Source of the DNA: Paenibacillus mesophilus
Lineage (GTDB): Bacteria > Bacillota > Bacilli > Paenibacillales > NBRC-103111
NCBI RefSeq assembly: GCF_005938385.1
Contig: NZ_VCRA01000001.1
Span: 495,146-559,145, forward strand
Direction of reading: 5' to 3'
Length of the DNA: 64,000 bases
How positions within the stretch are numbered: the stretch's first letter is position 1; the number at the start of each line of letters is the position of its first letter. The position numbers and the translations under genes are program-made. Shown in pieces: positions 61,091-64,000 of this stretch. A model generated the notes under the pieces. The model saw only the letters and a program-made list of their open reading frames with translations, ran no database searches and was not told the origin of the DNA.

Positions 61091-62213
61091 TCCCCATTCT
61101 CCTGATGTTGGCGGTTGTAGCCGTGTCGTAAAATTTGGATAACTCCCCGATCACCTTGTCGGCCGTAGCTTTCTTGCTGAATTTGCGCAGCAGATCTTTC
61201 CTCGCCGCGACGGCCCTCTCCTTCGCTCCGAGCCTCCGCCTCGTTACCCAGCGCATCTTCGCGCATAAATCGCTCTTGGACGGCTCCGCCCAAACATGTC
61301 CGATAAAGGCGGGGTTTTCGTTGTCCGTAATTTCTACGAATTTGTCGACCTGAACCAAGTGCGAATTGCGGGAATTCATAAAATCGACCTGCCCGCTCCA
61401 GTTCGTCCCGATCACCGGCAATTCCATCAGCATCGCCTCGAAGAACGGTCTCCCCCATCCTTCCCCTCTAGTCGGCAGCACGAAAGCGTCGCACGCGCGG
61501 TACAGCTGGAGCAGCTCCTCCGGAGACAGCATCTGGTCGATGATGTAGACGGGAGGCTTATCGCGCTTCGGCTTCGGATGGGCCTCGATCTGCTCCACGA
61601 GCATGCCGTCCTTGTTGTTGTCCCGTATTTTGACGACGAGCGCAACGTCGTCCAGGCGGGAAAATTCATCGAGATACGCATCCAGCAGCACGTCATAGCC
61701 TTTGCGCCGCTTCAGGTCGAAGACGGACAAGAAGCGAAACGACTCCTCGACCGGAAGGGACAGAACGGGACCGGACGGCGTGTAGCGGTCGGTATCGAAG
61801 AAGTTCGGGATGAGCCGGATCGGGACTCGGACGCCGGAGTTTACGAATGTCGATCGATTAAACGTGCTCTGCACCCATACTTCGTCGAAGCTGTTCAGCA
61901 CCGGCACCCAGCTGTCCGGAATGCGGTCCGTCTCGAACGTCGTTCTGGCGATATTGACGCGAAATTCGGGCCTGCGCCGGACGTAGGAGCCGACCCAGTT
62001 ATATAAATAAATATCGTTCGAGGTCAGCTCCGTCGATTCGAACGACGAGATGAACCGCTCCTCCTCCGGCTCCAGCAGCTTATGCCGCTCGTCTGCATCC
62101 CTGGCTTCGATGCGGACGCGGAAGCCGGCTTCGTGCAGCATACGCAGCAAAATCCGGTTTCCTTCCGCCAAACCGTGACCGTTGTAGAAAATGCCCTCCA
62201 GCAGCACATTCAC
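61074..62213 (-). CDS. Family 4 glycosyltransferase, paralogue A
   Basis: 379 residues. GT-B fold; N-terminus MNVLLEGIFYNGHGLAEGNR, then RFLSVFDLKRRKGYDVLLDA and the C-terminal nucleotide-sugar site CDAFVLPTRGEGWGRPFFEA with the paired Glu residues. The DAFVLPTRGEGWGRP motif is shared with the two following paralogues. It is the gene directly before the dehydrogenase in the transcript. Probably extends an acidic surface polysaccharide. Confidence 0.9.
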   Translation of the reverse strand: MNVLLEGIFYNGHGLAEGNRILLRMLHEAGFRVRIEARDADERHKLLEPEEERFISSFESTELTSNDIYLYNWVGSYVRRRPEFRVNIARTTFETDRIPDSWVPVLNSFDEVWVQSTFNRSTFVNSGVRVPIRLIPNFFDTDRYTPSGPVLSLPVEESFRFLSVFDLKRRKGYDVLLDAYLDEFSRLDDVALVVKIRDNNKDGMLVEQIEAHPKPKRDKPPVYIIDQMLSPEELLQLYRACDAFVLPTRGEGWGRPFFEAMLMELPVIGTNWSGQVDFMNSRNSHLVQVDKFVEITDNENPAFIGHVWAEPSKSDLCAKMRWVTRRRLGAKERAVAARKDLLRKFSKKATADKVIGELSKFYDTATTANIRRMGNGNDE

Positions 62214-62237
62214 GCTTAATCCGTACCTCCCCAGTCG

Positions 62238-63326
62238 TCAGACATATTTGTTCAGTGCCTTCGCGACCCGTTCCGTCAACCGGTCCAGCCCGTAGTCTTC
62301 CAGCAGCTGCTTCCTCGCTTTTTTGCCGGTTGCTTTGGCATCCGACCGGTGCCCCGCGACATACCTCATTTTCTTCTGCAAGTCGCCAAGCGACGGTTCC
62401 GCCCAATAATGTCCGTTGAATATCGGGAACTCGTTATTTTCAATCCGGATCAACCGCTCCACTTGGACCAAATACGAATTGTACTCGTGCATATATTCGG
62501 TCTGCCCGCTCCAATTCGTTCCGATTACCGGCAGCTCCATCAGCATCGCCTCGAAAAACGGCCGCCCCCAGCCTTCCCCGCGGGTCGGCAGCACGAAGGC
62601 GTCGCAAGTCCGGTATAAGCCCATCAGCTCCGGCACCGTCAGCATTTGATTGATAATGTATACGGGCGGCTTCTCTTTTCTCGCTTTCGGGTGCTGGCGG
62701 ATAATTTTTTCGAGCTTTTCGGCGTCGCTCTCCCCTCTGATTTTGATGACGAGCGCAACCGAATCATCCGGCGTAAACTCGTTCAGGAACGCCTGCAGAA
62801 GCACATCGTATCCTTTGCGCTGCTGCATATCGAAGACGGATAAGAATAAGAAATTTTCGCCGGCGGGCAGCGGCAGCCGGTCGCCCGACGGGTTATATTG
62901 CCCGACATCGAAAAAGTTCGGCATCAGTACAAGCGGAACGCGGACGCCCGAATTGCGAAACGAGGCCAAATTGAACGAGCATTGCACCCACAGCTCGTCG
63001 AAACGGTTCAGCTCCGGCACCCAGAAGTCCGGGATGCGGTCCGTCTCGAACGTCGTACGGGCGATGTTGACGCGAAAATCGGGCCGGATGCGGACATCGG
63101 AACCGGTCCGGTTGGAAATATGCAAATCGTTGGAGGAAAGGGGCGTCTGCTCGAACGAAGCGATGTACCTGATTTCGTCCGCAGGCAGAACCGACATCTT
63201 CTCCGCACGGTCTCTCGCCAAGATTCGCACCCGGTGCCCGGAGCGGTCCAATAGGCGGAGCAGGATCCGGTTGCCCTCCGCGAACCCGTGCCCGTTATAG
63301 AACATGCCGTCCAGCAAAATATTCAC
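62238..63326 (-). CDS. Family 4 glycosyltransferase, paralogue B
   Basis: 362 residues. MNILLDGMFYNGHGFAEGNR at the N-terminus, FLFLSVFDMQQRKGYDVLLQ, and CDAFVLPTRGEGWGRPFFEA as in paralogue A. It lies 24 bases upstream of paralogue A. A tandem duplication with divergence mainly in the N-terminal acceptor domain is the simplest reading. Confidence 0.9.
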   Translation of the reverse strand: MNILLDGMFYNGHGFAEGNRILLRLLDRSGHRVRILARDRAEKMSVLPADEIRYIASFEQTPLSSNDLHISNRTGSDVRIRPDFRVNIARTTFETDRIPDFWVPELNRFDELWVQCSFNLASFRNSGVRVPLVLMPNFFDVGQYNPSGDRLPLPAGENFLFLSVFDMQQRKGYDVLLQAFLNEFTPDDSVALVIKIRGESDAEKLEKIIRQHPKARKEKPPVYIINQMLTVPELMGLYRTCDAFVLPTRGEGWGRPFFEAMLMELPVIGTNWSGQTEYMHEYNSYLVQVERLIRIENNEFPIFNGHYWAEPSLGDLQKKMRYVAGHRSDAKATGKKARKQLLEDYGLDRLTERVAKALNKYV

Positions 63327-63371
63327 CGTATCTCCGCTCCTTATGTGCTCTCTGCGCTCTCTCCATCGGCG

Positions 63372-64000
63372 TCATTTCCGGAATTTATCGATTTCCGCCT
63401 TTACTTTTTTCTGGATAAGCGCCATATTGTATTTCTCCAGCAGCTCCTTGCGCGCAAACTTGCCGACCGCTTTGGCTTCCTGCTGATGCTCGTATACGTA
63501 CCTCATTTTTTTCCGCAAATCTTCGAGGGAGGGCTCCGCCCAGTTATGCCCGTTGTACATATCGTAGTCCGGATTGTCTTTGATGCGGACGAGGCGATCG
63601 ACCTCGATCTGGTACGAGTTGTTCGCGTTCATATATTCCGCCTGGCCGCTCCAGTTCGTGCCGATCGTTGGCATCTCCATCAGCATCGCCTCGAACAGCG
63701 GTCTTCCCCAGCCTTCTCCGCGGGTCGGCAGAACGAAAGAGTCGCAGGCGCGGTACAGGCCGAGCAGCTCGGGCGTCATCAGCATCCGGTCGATAATATG
63801 AACCGCCGGCCGTTTCGACGATGGCTTCTTGTGAGCTTCCAGCTCCTTCATAAGCCGCGGCGTTTCGTCGGGACCGCGCACTTTAATGACGAGCGCCGTA
63901 TCGTCGTCCGGGCCGAATTCGTCCAAATAGGCGCGGATGAGCAGGTCGTAGCCTTTGCGCTCGCACAGCTGGAACACCGATAAAAACTTGAACCCTTTCG
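63372..64000 (-). CDS. Family 4 glycosyltransferase, paralogue C, 3' part
   Basis: About 209 residues of the C-terminal half; the frame continues through GFKFLSVFQLCERKGYDLLI to the window edge, so the start lies beyond 64000. CDSFVLPTRGEGWGRPLFEA is the donor-site motif. Third tandem copy, 45 bases before paralogue B. The glycan locus therefore continues past the window. Confidence 0.88.
   Translation of the reverse strand, partial: KGFKFLSVFQLCERKGYDLLIRAYLDEFGPDDDTALVIKVRGPDETPRLMKELEAHKKPSSKRPAVHIIDRMLMTPELLGLYRACDSFVLPTRGEGWGRPLFEAMLMEMPTIGTNWSGQAEYMNANNSYQIEVDRLVRIKDNPDYDMYNGHNWAEPSLEDLRKKMRYVYEHQQEAKAVGKFARKELLEKYNMALIQKKVKAEIDKFRK

Overview
The window comes from the chromosome of a spore-forming Gram-positive bacterium of the Paenibacillus/Cohnella type. 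This rests on moderately GC-rich coding sequence, Firmicute ribosome binding sites (GGAGG class), sporulation and germination genes (gerE, a gerM-like lipoprotein, a YhcN/YlaJ-like lipoprotein), an S-layer protein with SLH domains, and the pairing of an AraC regulator carrying a membrane sensor with a sugar-binding lipoprotein, which is typical of Paenibacillaceae. No rRNA, tRNA, CRISPR array, phage or intact insertion sequence was recognised.

Layout. 1-5 kb: the 3' part of a sensor kinase, its response regulator, an SLH protein with a hairpin covering its ribosome binding site, an ankyrin lipoprotein and small membrane proteins. 5-17 kb: a SwrC-type RND exporter divergent from asparagine synthetase B, then rph-rdgB, a gerM-like lipoprotein, a YutG-type phosphatidylglycerophosphatase, a LigB-type dioxygenase with a dyad in its promoter, a 253-base imperfect palindrome, and a hydrolase/methyltransferase pair. 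17-26 kb: a sugar oxidoreductase/epimerase/AraC group preceded by six 39-base tandem repeats, a large lipoprotein, a translationally coupled retropepsin-like protease pair, gerE, and two secreted or lipid-anchored proteins. 25.5-34.5 kb: a FabH paralogue behind a sequence that fits a FapR operator, an orphan response regulator, then a more AT-rich accessory stretch (WYL regulator, DinB-like protein, PadR-DUF1048-DUF1048-ABC export operon, VOC protein, P-loop kinase-like protein, HIT protein).

34.6-49.5 kb is carbohydrate related: a membrane AraC regulator divergent from a solute-binding lipoprotein, a DEAD-box helicase, and a six-gene amino-sugar operon (epimerase, oxidoreductase, ceramidase-like protein, nagB, nagA, second epimerase). 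Its promoter holds a perfect dyad and faces a gene for an unusual GntR regulator fused to a solute-binding-protein-like domain. 49.7-53 kb has a chemoreceptor and three small unknown proteins. 53-64 kb is a surface-glycan locus: three GT61-family paralogues interleaved with a predicted beta-propeller, a methyltransferase, a GT2 enzyme, an AlgD-like nucleotide-sugar dehydrogenase and three tandem GT4 enzymes, the last running off the window.

The intergenic DNA is rich in structured repeats of at least five kinds: a quasi-palindrome array present twice 30 kb apart, a 66-base palindrome present twice, a duplicated terminator, a 39-base tandem repeat and two large imperfect palindromes. These, the GntR-SBP fusion circuit and the GT61/propeller cluster are the most unusual content. 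All calls are from reading the sequence and knowledge of families; no database search was run.
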